The translations under genes were made by a program, and so were the position numbers. A stretch of 64,000 bases of DNA from Plotosus lineatus (lineage: Eukaryota; Chordata; Actinopteri; Siluriformes; Plotosidae). The stretch lies in NCBI GenBank assembly GCA_024760905.1, contig CM045731.1, forward strand, positions 52,573,501 to 52,637,500, given 5' to 3'. This document shows, piece by piece, positions 33,937 through 42,081 of the stretch (position 1 is its first letter; every line of letters starts with the position of its first letter). The notes under the pieces are model-generated. The model ran no database searches. It worked only from the letters and a program-made list of their open reading frames with translations, and was not told the DNA's origin.

Positions 33937-33938
33937 TA
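33846..33938 (+). repeat. (CT)n(TA)n(CA)n microsatellite
   Basis: Compound array immediately after the unit R end. Confidence 0.95.
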
Positions 33939-34027
33939 TATGATGTAAAATGATTAATAAAGACGATCTTTTTGTAAATAAGACCATCCCTGAGAGTAAT
34001 ACAGAATATAAATTTCATTCATTCATT

Positions 34028-34372
34028 AATTTGCCCAACCTCTTAATCCCACCAGGGATACAGGAGGTTGGAGTCTATATGAGCCAAATCTGGGCAAAAC
34101 TAGGTATACCCTGCACAGCTCACCAGGCCACTTCAGGGCCAACACGCACTCAACAAGGCAGACTTACATTTTTTAGTATAGGTAACTGGCCAAACACATA
34201 TGTCTTTGAACTGTGAGAGAAAACCAGAGTATCCAGAAAAAAAACACATGAGCACGGAGAAAATGTGTGACCTGTATAGAGACATCCTTCCAGAGCCCTG
34301 GAATTCAAACTCAGGACCTTGTTGCTGTGAGGTAGACATGCTAACCAGTGTAACACCATGCAGTTCATCTTA
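34028..34372 (-). repeat. V-SINE-like element with L2-type tail, inverted
   Basis: Inverted B-box end 'GGAATTCAAACTCAGGACCT' and 'GTAACACCATGCAGTTC' start. Core 'CATATGTCTTTGAACTGTG' and tail complement 'CCTGCACAGCTCACCAGGCC'. Confidence 0.65.
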
Positions 34373-34430
34373 ATATATATTCTTCTTATTATTCTTAATT
34401 CATTCCTTCGTCTCTTTTTCTAAGCCACTG

Positions 34431-34600
34431 GGCAGTTGTAGCTTAGTGGATAATGGGATAGGTTAGCGATCCGAAAGTCAGCGGTTCAACCCTCACTGTC
34501 ACCACCGTTGACAATGCAAGGCCCTTAACCCTCAATTGCTCAATTGTATGAAAAATTATAATTTTAAGTCGCTCTCGATGAAAGCGTGTACCAAAAACTC
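34431..34600 (+). repeat. tRNA-derived SINE, family A
   Basis: Head GGCAGTTGTAGCTTAGTGG, body 'AAGGCCCTTAACCCTCAATT', tail 'TTTTAAGTCGCTCTCGATG'. Confidence 0.85.
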
Positions 34601-34772
34601 TTAATTAGAGTTGTGGGGAGACTGGCGCCCATCTCAGCAAAATCTGGGCAAGGGCGAAGTACACTCTGGACAGCTCATCAGGCCATTGCAGGGTCAACAT
34701 CGAATCCAGGCCATCTTTCTGTGAAACAACGACTAAGTCACCATGCCATCCTATTGTTGTTGTTATTATTAT

Positions 34773-35105
34773 TAGGGTTGTGGTGGCCTGGTGGTATGGT
34801 GCTTAATTACCAATCCTAAAGTTGATGGTTCAAACCCCACTGTCAATGGTCATAACTGCTGTCCCCCTAGTGCAGCTAACTGGGTTATCAAAGGCCAGCC
34901 ATGTCTCTCACTGTCTGTGGTGTGTGAGGTTCATGTAAAAGAACCATTGCTGACTTTCTTCAAGAGTAGCTGCATAGCCATCAGCATGTTTCTGCCCTGT
35001 GATGGCCTGGTGAGCTGTCCAGGGTGCACACGACTCTCACCCCGAGTCAGCTGAGATGGGTGCTAGCCTCCTCACGACCTTAATTAGGATTAAGCAGTAT
35101 CAGAA
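34773..35105 (+). repeat. SINE family C body with L2-type tail
   Basis: Head GGTTGTGGTGGCCTGGTGG and body 'GCAGCTAACTGGGTTATCAA' and 'AAAAGAACCATTGCTGAC' match family C. After 'AGCATGTTTCTGCCCTG' it switches to 'GATGGCCTGGTGAGCTGTCC' and 'GTCAGCTGAGATGGGTGC', ending in 'TAATTAGGATTAAGCAG', an L2-like fish tail. Confidence 0.8.
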
Positions 35106-35739
35106 ATGTAATGAATTATTATTATATTGTTGTTGGTTTTCCATAATAGGACAAGTTACCCAGCCCCATAACCACCGACCTTTTTACCACCACTAAGGAT
35201 ATGTCAGCAGGATTACACAAACAGTTATGTTTGGACTTTCATAAAATTTACACTAAAGATGAGGTGAATACTCAACTACATATGGATCACATTCAAGATT
35301 GCAGTAATCTTTAAATGATTCTTTTTCCGTTGTTAAATATTTTGGTTCAGAGTATCTCTCCTGCTAACATTACACATTTTTTGACAGATCCCAGGGGCAT
35401 CTGCCATCATAAAAAAAATTGTAGCGCTGATTTCCATTGATCAGAGGAATACATAAGCTAAACCCAGGAGTGTGAGCAAATTTGATCATAGAATCAAAAT
35501 CACCAATACATTATACTGTATATACATATTATGTTATAACAGCGTCCTGATACATGAACTGCTTTCCATTGGTTCCTTTGGTTTTTACTGAACCCAAAAA
35601 AAAAAAAAACCCACATCAGTAGGTGGATTGCATACAATACATTATTCCTATGTGTGAATTTGTGTGCATGGTGTTTCATGTTGGACTGGCATTTCATTCT
35701 GTGTTCCTGGAATAGGCTCTGGATCAACCACTACATTGA
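35106..35739. other. No feature recognised
   Basis: AT-rich, non-coding by inspection. Confidence 0.45.
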
Positions 35740-36090
35740 CCATCCATCCATCCATTCATTCATTATCTGTATCGCTTATCCATCAAGGTCTTGAATGAAA
35801 CTGGAGGCAATCACAGCTGACTACCAGTGCAAGGCGGGGTTAGACCCTGAACTTGTCTGCAGTCTATCACAGGGCTAACACAGCCACAAACACACATTAA
35901 TATCCACGTTGACAGTCAATACAGAGTATCCAGATGACCGTCACTGAACTGTAGGAGGAAAGCAGGGTACCCAGAGTGAAACCACATAAGCACATGCAAA
36001 TGCCACACAGAAAGGTAATTGGCTGAGATTTAAACCCAGAATCTTATGACTTTGAGACGATAGTGCTCGACACTAAGCCATCATGTTGTC
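35740..36090 (-). repeat. V-SINE/L2-like element, inverted
   Basis: CATTCATTATCTGTATCGCT tail complement at the left, core 'ACTGTAGGAGGAAAGCAGGG' in the middle, inverted B-box-like 'GAGATTTAAACCCAGAATC' and 'CACTAAGCCATCATG' at the right. Confidence 0.65.
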
Positions 36091-36299
36091 AAAACCCAAT
36101 CACACTTCCCATCCCACTGGCGGGACTGGGACAGGTATTCATTTCAGGGATTTGAGGAAAAACGGTTGTCACAATAGATAGCGGGAATGTTGTCTTGCCC
36201 CCATTGTCGTTATTTGCAGAAGGGCTTAATCCCAATAGGATTTCCAGGAGGCGGGATTTGATCCCGGCCAACACTGGATGTAAACAGGTACACTGTTAA

Positions 36300-36324
36300 C
36301 AGTTTGCCAGCCAAGCACAGGGTC

Positions 36325-36385
<61 letters not shown>

Positions 36386-36520
36386 CCATTTACACTCACA
36401 CTCTAGAGCAATTTAGAATAGTCAATGTGCATGTCTTTGGAGTGTTTGGAGGAAACCGGAGTACACAGATGAAACCCACGCAAGCACAGAGAGAACATGC
36501 AGACTCCACACAGAATGCCC
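36300..36520 (-). repeat. V-SINE-like core, inverted, with (CA)n
   Basis: (CA)n at 36328-36382, then 'CAATGTGCATGTCTTTGGAG', 'GTTTGGAGGAAACCGGAGTA' and 'GAGAACATGCAGACTCCACA', the classical conserved core of fish V-SINE/DANA-type elements. Confidence 0.75.
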
Positions 36521-36524
36521 TCGT

Positions 36525-36800
36525 TCACAGCCGTCAATAGCCAGGTATCCATGGGAGCTAATTGGTCAAGCTCTCAGAACAGGGACGAACAGCAATACAA
36601 TACGTTGACCTCCCTGTCACTCACAGCGATCACCAGCCAATCATGGATGTCTGTGATCTCATTCATATGAGGAGGTGGCCCCAAATATGCAACTGCGCCG
36701 CAGTTTGAAAAGAAGCAGGTAGCTAGCATTGCATGACGCGGAGATGGTGTGTGCATGCCTTCGCCGCTTCCTGGTTGGTGGTGGTCATGTGATATGGAAG
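36525..36800 (+). repeat. SINE family D
   Basis: Blocks 'CCATGGGAGCTAATTGGTCA', 'CCAGCCAATCATGGATGTCT', 'CTGTGATCTCATTCATATGA' and 'AGCTAGCATTGCATGACG' are collinear with 56185-56530. Confidence 0.7.
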
Positions 36801-37736
36801 GCAAGACCTGATGGTTGGGAATTGGATACGACTGCCAGCCACTACGTTACCTTTTCACCTTCACAGTCTTGTCCTGATAGAGAAGGGGAACAAAACAGCA
36901 ATGATAACATAACCACCTTCCCTGGTTTGCAATCCATATGGAACATTTCGCTGCTGGAACATGTGGAACAAAAGAAGCATTGGTTGTGCACTTCAAATAC
37001 ATGGAAGCAGAATACTGGAGGTAACCTTATTGTTTTTGGTAGAATTGATCACCTCTACCAATATTGTGTAACAAGTCCAGATGGCTAACATCTGAGCAGA
37101 GCGGAGGAAAGCGAGATCTTCAATCTGGTTGCATTCCCAGAGTTCAGGCAAACTGGGCTAATTCTGAAACCACTTGACTTTGAACAGGTCTGAGTTTCAG
37201 AGAATTGCTAGAATTCCTTTCCAGGAAAGTTTCTAGACACGCACATAAAAAATGAAGACACTTTTATTTGGTTAGGAACTGTCATAGAGGAATAAATCCC
37301 ATCTTACTACCTAGTTGTAACGGTATTTAGGTCAAAGGCTATTGGATCTCTCGTGGAGGTCCTTTTGGGTGAATCAGCTGACAAAAATCAAGTCGAGTCA
37401 AGTCAAGCCACCTTTATTTATACAGCAAGAATTGGACTGTCAACCTGGCTTTGTGTTGTCAAAGTACTCCACAGTTAAACCCACATAATCCTAAACGTAC
37501 TACTCACCACTGGAATTGACCTCCTTGTGTTTTGAAAGCACTATCCCATGATTATCTCCCATTAACACCACACAATACCGTCTTAAGTGAAAGGGCTTTA
37601 TTAAGCAGACAGCTCACTGTTTGTCTTACATTGTTTACACTAATTATATTTAAGTTAATTTTTTCAAATGCTTTATCCTTTATTTGGGTTGCAGGGAAGC
37701 TGGAGCCCATCCCAAGACCCTGAATAGCTTGCCAGA

Positions 37737-37738
<2 letters not shown>
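36801..37738. other. No feature recognised
   Basis: No exon or repeat ends recognised. Confidence 0.4.

Positions 37739-37804
<66 letters not shown>
37739..37804 (+). repeat. (CT)n(CA)n microsatellite
   Basis: Uninterrupted CT then CA dinucleotides. Confidence 0.95.
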
Positions 37805-37807
<3 letters not shown>

Positions 37808-37867
37808 GAAATCTGGAACAGCCAATTATCCTAATGTCCATGTCTTTTGGCTGAAAGTAGAAAGTGG

Positions 37868-38225
37868 AGTCTGTCTTCCTTTCGGCTTTTTCCCTTTTAC
37901 TCGGGAGTCGCCACGGCGAATCATCTGATTCGCACGTTTGATTTGGCAGAGGTTTTTACGTCGGATGCCCTTCCTGTCACCCTTTTGCAGGGGACAGAAA
38001 CACACTGACGGCTTTGCAGCTACTCTTTACGAAAGTCAGCAATGGTTCTTTTACATGCCTCTCACCATAGACAGTGACAGACATGGCCCACCTTTGATAA
38101 CCCAGTTAGCCACACTGGGGGGGGGGGGGGGGGGCAGTGACAACCTTGTGGAGAGTGGGACTCGAACCCCCAACCTTTGGATCAGCGATCCAGCACCCTA
38201 TACCACTAGACCACCACTGCCCCGT
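37868..38225 (-). repeat. Composite SINE family C (RTE tail), full length
   Basis: Inverted copy of the 23112 element: 'TTCCTTTCGGCTTTTTCCC' tail complement, GTCGGATGCCCTTCCTG module, body, 'GTGGGACTCGAACCCCCAAC' (B box) and ACTAGACCACCACTGCCCC (head). A run of 18 G at about 38117-38134 replaces the usual C run. Confidence 0.9.
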
Positions 38226-38365
38226 GGAGTGGAGTACCCAGAGGAAATCCATACAAGCATGGGGGAGAACATGCAAAGTCCACACAGAAATGCCCCCGCT
38301 GGACACAGGACTCGAACCCAGGACTTTCTTTCTGTGAGGCAGCAGTGATAACCATTACGCCGCTT
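38226..38365 (-). repeat. V-SINE-like fragment, inverted
   Basis: 'GTACCCAGAGGAAATCCATA', 'ACATGCAAAGTCCACACAGA' and 'GGACTCGAACCCAGGACTTT' with a 'CATTACGCCGC' end. Confidence 0.7.
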
Positions 38366-38409
38366 TGATTATTCCATCCATGTACAGTATGTTTTGCATC
38401 CCTGAGACA

Positions 38410-38725
38410 TTGTAAGGCGGCATGATGGTGCTGTGGATCGCAGGTTTGAATTCTAGACTGTGTTTGCATGGATGTTTCCCCAGTGCTTGTGCTCTGGATA
38501 CTTTGGTTTCTTCCGACAGTCCAAAGACATGCACATTAGGTGACTTGGCTATTTTAAATTGCCCCTAGCTGTGTTGAGCTCAATAGTTGTTTATGTGTCG
38601 CCTTGGGATGGTCTGGTGAATTGCTTCGGGTGCACCGTGCCTTTGCTCAGTGTCGGCCGAGATGGGCTCCAGCCTCACTGCGACCCTAATAGGATTGTGC
38701 AGTTCAGCAAACGAGTGAGTGAGAG
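38410..38725 (+). repeat. V-SINE-like element with L2-type tail
   Basis: Head GGCGGCATGATGGTGCTGTG, core 'CAGTCCAAAGACATGCACAT', tail 'GAGATGGGCTCCAGCCTCAC' and 'CGACCCTAATAGGATTGTGC' with GAGTGAGTGA-type end. Confidence 0.75.
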
Positions 38726-38977
38726 AGAAAGAACAGCTGTCAGGTCATCATGTAAGCATTCGAGGATGGGAATCATTTGCCTCTCAGTGTTACCATGGCA
38801 AACATCTCTAGAACCGTGTACCGTTTTCATGGAAGGTGCAGTGCATGGCTTTTGACGTCTGCCACATTTGTATTTCAGGCAATGGAGTGATTCCAGATGC
38901 AAAGAGGGAGGAAGAAAAACTGGAATGGAGCTTGATTATTTCTGAAAGGAAAAATAATCTCTTTCTCAACCCCCTCT

Positions 38978-39057
38978 CTCTTTGTCTCTCCCTCCCTCCT
39001 TCTCTCTCTCTCTCTCTCTCTCTCCCTGTCCCAGCCCCTGAAGGTGTCATTACCATG

Positions 39058-39089
<32 letters not shown>

Positions 39090-39092
39090 CTA
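38978..39092 (+). repeat. (CT)n low-complexity tracts upstream of igfbp6
   Basis: Two polypyrimidine (CT) arrays, 39001-39024 and 39069-39091, immediately upstream of the presumed igfbp6 promoter. Confidence 0.9.
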
Positions 39093-39109
39093 TCACCGCC
39101 TTTCAGATC

Positions 39110-39116
39110 TTTAAAA
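39110..39116 (+). promoter_or_regulatory. igfbp6: Possible TATA-like box of igfbp6
   Basis: TTTAAAA lies 136 bp before the start codon, just after the CT arrays. Position is suitable for a TATA box with a 5' UTR of about 110 bp. Inferred only. Confidence 0.35.
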
Positions 39117-39251
39117 GCTGCTGCTCTGTGTGTTTCTCAGGATCGTGTCCTCTGGCACTCTGGCTGAACGGAGCGAGGAGAAAACACAAGGTGATCTCCA
39201 GAAATAGTGTCGGCCAAGGAGCACGTACGAACTGGTCCCACGGCGCTGAAG

Positions 39252-39576
39252 ATGTCTTTGCTCTTAAACTTGACCGCTGTCGTCCTGTTGCTCATCACGC
39301 ACTGTGGATCCTGGAGTCTGGCCAGTCGCTTGAGTCCCCATAAGATGTGCCCGTCCTGCAAAGACTCTCGGGCTTCTCGGGACCCCGCCGGGGCCGCCAA
39401 CACAGCCATCCTGGCTTTGGGGGAGCCATGCGGGGTTTACACGCTCAGCTGTGCCAAGGGCCTGCGCTGCATGCCTCCTCCAGGCGACCACAGCCCGCTC
39501 CAGGCTCTGCTGCATGGCCGAGGCGTATGCACCAAGCAGATCCGGATGAATCCCACTGAAAAACCCAACCCTCCAG
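39252..39576 (+). CDS. igfbp6: Insulin-like growth factor-binding protein 6, exon 1
   Basis: ATG at 39252 opens a signal peptide ([18 protein letters not shown], cleavage probably near Ala24) for secretion. The N-terminal IGF-binding domain follows, with cysteines at residues 33, 36, 60, 67, 73 and 93. It includes the family motif [14 protein letters not shown] and the exon-end motif LHGRGVC. IGFBPs bind IGFs extracellularly and limit receptor access; IGFBP-6 prefers IGF-II in mammals. The canonical GCGCCxxC motif is absent, leaving 6 cysteines where mammalian IGFBPs have 10-12; fish IGFBP-6 proteins are known, from memory, to be reduced here. Ends CCAG|GTAAGA in phase 1. An in-frame upstream non-ATG extension was not accepted. 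Confidence 0.92.
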
Positions 39577-39688
39577 GTAAGAGCTGGTTGCCTTTTGCAA
39601 GCATTACGGTCCTGAGGCAGGACCATCTCTGAGTCATGCATGCGATCGTTGCAGAAAAGCTTCTTTCAGCACACCGGTATGTAACAGC

Positions 39689-39720
39689 AGCAGCAGCAGC
39701 AGTAGCAGCAGCAGCAGCAT
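39689..39720 (+). repeat. (CAG)n-type triplet repeat in igfbp6 intron 1
   Basis: About ten CAG triplets interrupted by one TAG, 110 bp after exon 1. Confidence 0.9.
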
Positions 39721-39924
39721 GTGGTTCAGGCTCCACAGATGTCATATGAGATGCTCACCTCGCTCACTATGCTGCAATGTCAGTGTCACAGGGATGACGG
39801 AAATGCCGGCAGGCATAGTCCACATAATGCTGAGAACAGCTGTCAGTTTGTTTGCAATGACAATAAATTCTTCAGTGCAGTGACTTCATGGATGATCAGA
39901 TCAGTTACCGGGAGTGCGCATGCG

Positions 39925-39981
<57 letters not shown>
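39925..39981 (+). repeat. (GT)n microsatellite in igfbp6 intron 1
   Basis: Uninterrupted GT array; a second (GT)n lies at 40052-40078. Confidence 0.95.
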
Positions 39982-39985
<4 letters not shown>

Positions 39986-40217
39986 TTTGGAAATTAAATA
40001 GGTCAAAGAGGGAAAAATAGAAGAAGAACCAGGGAAGGAGCGTGCATGTGCATGTGTGTGTGTGTGTGTGTGTGTGTGGACATGTCAGTGTCAACCACAG
40101 TCTCACGGCGCTAATTCATTCACCAGACGTCTCCATCTACTGTTCATTAACAGCTACTGCATGTGTGAAGGCAAAACTGAAGTCGGGTTGATTTCATCTG
40201 TCTTTCTATGTCCGCAG

Positions 40218-40252
40218 GTCCGCAACCTTCGCACAGCGGCGAAATCGAAAAG
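40218..40252 (+). CDS. igfbp6: igfbp6 exon 2 (linker), GC-AG intron follows
   Basis: Acceptor TATGTCCGCAG at 40217. With exon 1 phase 1 it reads G-PQPSHSGEIEK, a short, unstructured linker of the kind that joins IGFBP N and C domains. To meet exon 3 in frame the exon must end at AAG (40252) with donor GCAGGT, a GC-AG intron. The ordinary GT four bases on (40257) would shift exon 3 out of frame and give a stop. At 35 nt this is much shorter than mammalian IGFBP exon 2. Alternative frames (VRNLRTAAKSKRQ) do not fit exon 1 phase. Confidence 0.65.
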
Positions 40253-40578
40253 GCAGGTGTTCTCTCATTTCATTTCTTCTTCACCTCCGCCCAGATAAAC
40301 CCCATCCGGCTCTCCCCGGTGATGATTTACGACCCCAAAGACAGGATATGAATATTTATGAATCCTGTTCCTTAGAAAATCTCCCAGAGTGTGGACGGTT
40401 TTCCTCAAAATCATTCAGCCTTTGACATCTGAAACGTTTCCAAGTCAGAAAGCGCACGTACCGTGACGCTCTCCTCTTATCGGCATTCAGATCAGACAGC
40501 AGTTGTTGAGCTGCGAGCGTTCCATTCATTTTGTCCAATCTCCCATCTTTCTCCTCTGGACTTTCATTTCCTCCCCAG

Positions 40579-40698
40579 GCTCCGTGCCGGAAGTTGCTGA
40601 ATGCTGTACTGCGTGGCCTTGAGCTGACCATATTCCAGTCTGATCGTGACATCTACATCCCCAACTGCGACACACGTGGCTACTACAGGAAAAAGCAG
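40579..40698 (+). CDS. igfbp6: igfbp6 exon 3 (thyroglobulin type-1 domain, first half)
   Basis: Acceptor CTCCCCAG, donor CAG|GTAGAT. The 120-nt length is the conserved IGFBP exon-3 size, from memory. Reads APCRKLLNAVLRGLE, then DIYIPNCDTRGYYRKKQ, the start of the C-terminal thyroglobulin type-1 domain with the IPNCD and GYYRKKQ motifs that precede the CxxSxG exon. This domain adds IGF affinity and contacts other matrix and receptor partners. Confidence 0.93.
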
Positions 40699-41032
40699 GT
40701 AGATGACGTGTATCTAATCATCCCATGTGACTGTCTGACGATCACAACATATCATGACAGAGGAAGCAAAAAGGAAAAGAGGAAAAGAATAACACGAGCA
40801 TATCTCGTTGCTGTATGAGTGGAGAAGTGTAGCTGAGCTCCAGTAGCCATAATACTCATAATACATACATAATATGCTAAACAGACACAAGCTTGTACTG
40901 TAGCAGTAGTAAAATATTATAATTAATGCATTATAATTAGCATTTGATCTAATTTCAGCGTTAAGACTTTAATGATAAAACATCTGGATATTATGCTAAC
41001 ACCAATGGTGATTTTCATCTTTGAGGAGGGCA

Positions 41033-41410
41033 GTGGTGGCCTGGTGGTAAAAGGTGCTGGATCAGTGATACTGAGGTTGGGGGTTCAAGCCCCACTCTCC
41101 ACGGGTTGTCACTGTCCCCCCCAGTGCAGCTAACTGGGTTATCAAAGGCTGGCCATGTCTCTCACTGGCCCTGTCTCACTGGCTATGTCACTGGCCATGT
41201 CTCTCATCTCTCATTGTCTATGATGTGAGGTTCATGTAAAAGAACCATTGCTGACTTTCAACAAGAGTAGCTGCAAAGACGTCAGCATGTTTCTGCCCTG
41301 AGATGGCCTGGTGAGTTGTCCAGGATGTATTCTGTGCTCACCCGGAGTCGGCTGGGATGGGTACCAGCCTCCCTGTGACTCTAATTAGGGTTAAGTGGTT
41401 ACAAAAAATG
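41033..41410 (+). repeat. SINE family C body with L2-type tail
   Basis: tRNA head GGCAGTGGTGGCCTGGTGG and 'GGGGGTTCAAGCCCCACTC', family C body with a local duplication of CATGTCTCTCACTGGCC (41150-41215), then L2-type tail 'GATGGCCTGGTGAGTTGTCC' and 'GTCGGCTGGGATGGGTACC'. Lies in igfbp6 intron 3. Confidence 0.85.
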
Positions 41411-41680
41411 AACGATGATGAACTTTTGAGGAACCCATTTAGAGTCTTAAGACAGATAGATTTGAAGGTTTTACTCCAACACCTAAATATATAAGATAAG
41501 ATAAGATACAGCTTTATTAATCTCACAATGGAGAAATTCACTGTTACAGGCTCTTGAAGTACCATCAGTAGGGGGTGCAGAAAGGTGTAACATCCTTGAG
41601 TTAATTAGAACAGAACAATAAAATAGAAAATAGAAAAAAAAAATATACATACATACATACATACATACATACACACATAA

Positions 41681-41803
41681 TGCAGCCGTGAGGGGAAATG
41701 CAGCCGTGAGGGGGGAATGCAGCCGTGAGGGGGGAATGCAGCCGTGAGGGGGAAATGCAGCCGTGAGGGGGAATGCAGCCGTGAGGGAATGCAGCCGTGA
41801 GGG
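41681..41803 (+). repeat. 5' monomer array of the RTE LINE (7 units)
   Basis: Units of 16-19 bp beginning TGCAGCCGTGAGGGG, differing mainly in G/A run length. The second full-length LINE (57275) has a single unit at the same place, so the array belongs to the element. Confidence 0.92.
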
Positions 41804-42081
41804 GCACAAACCAGTGTCTCTCCCTCACGCCGGTCCCAAGCCCGGATAAATGCAGAGGGTTGCGTCAGGAAGGGCATCCGGCGTAAAACAAATGCCAAAT
41901 AAACTATGCGAATCACAAGAAAGAATGACATACCGGATCGGTCGAGGCCGGGTTAACAACGACCGCCATCAGTGCCGTCAACCAACAGGGTGCTGATGGA
42001 AATTGGACTACTGTTGGTCGAAGACGTCGAAGAAGGAGAGGCGGGAGGCGTGTCCGTTGCCAGAGAGAGAAGAGGAAAGGC

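Noticed and set aside
33609..33953. 114-codon open frame with Tyr-Ile repeats
   Set aside because: Reads through (TA)n arrays and the unit R repeat; the apparent peptide NRSVVINGVSIESL is the ribozyme-bearing unit in a chance frame.
39264..39745. Long minus-strand open frames opposite igfbp6 exon 1
   Set aside because: GC-rich antisense shadows of a real exon with no family similarity.
40056..40298. Reading igfbp6 exon 2 as VRNLRTAAKSKRQ
   Set aside because: Would need exon 1 to end in phase 0, but the only good donor leaves it in phase 1.
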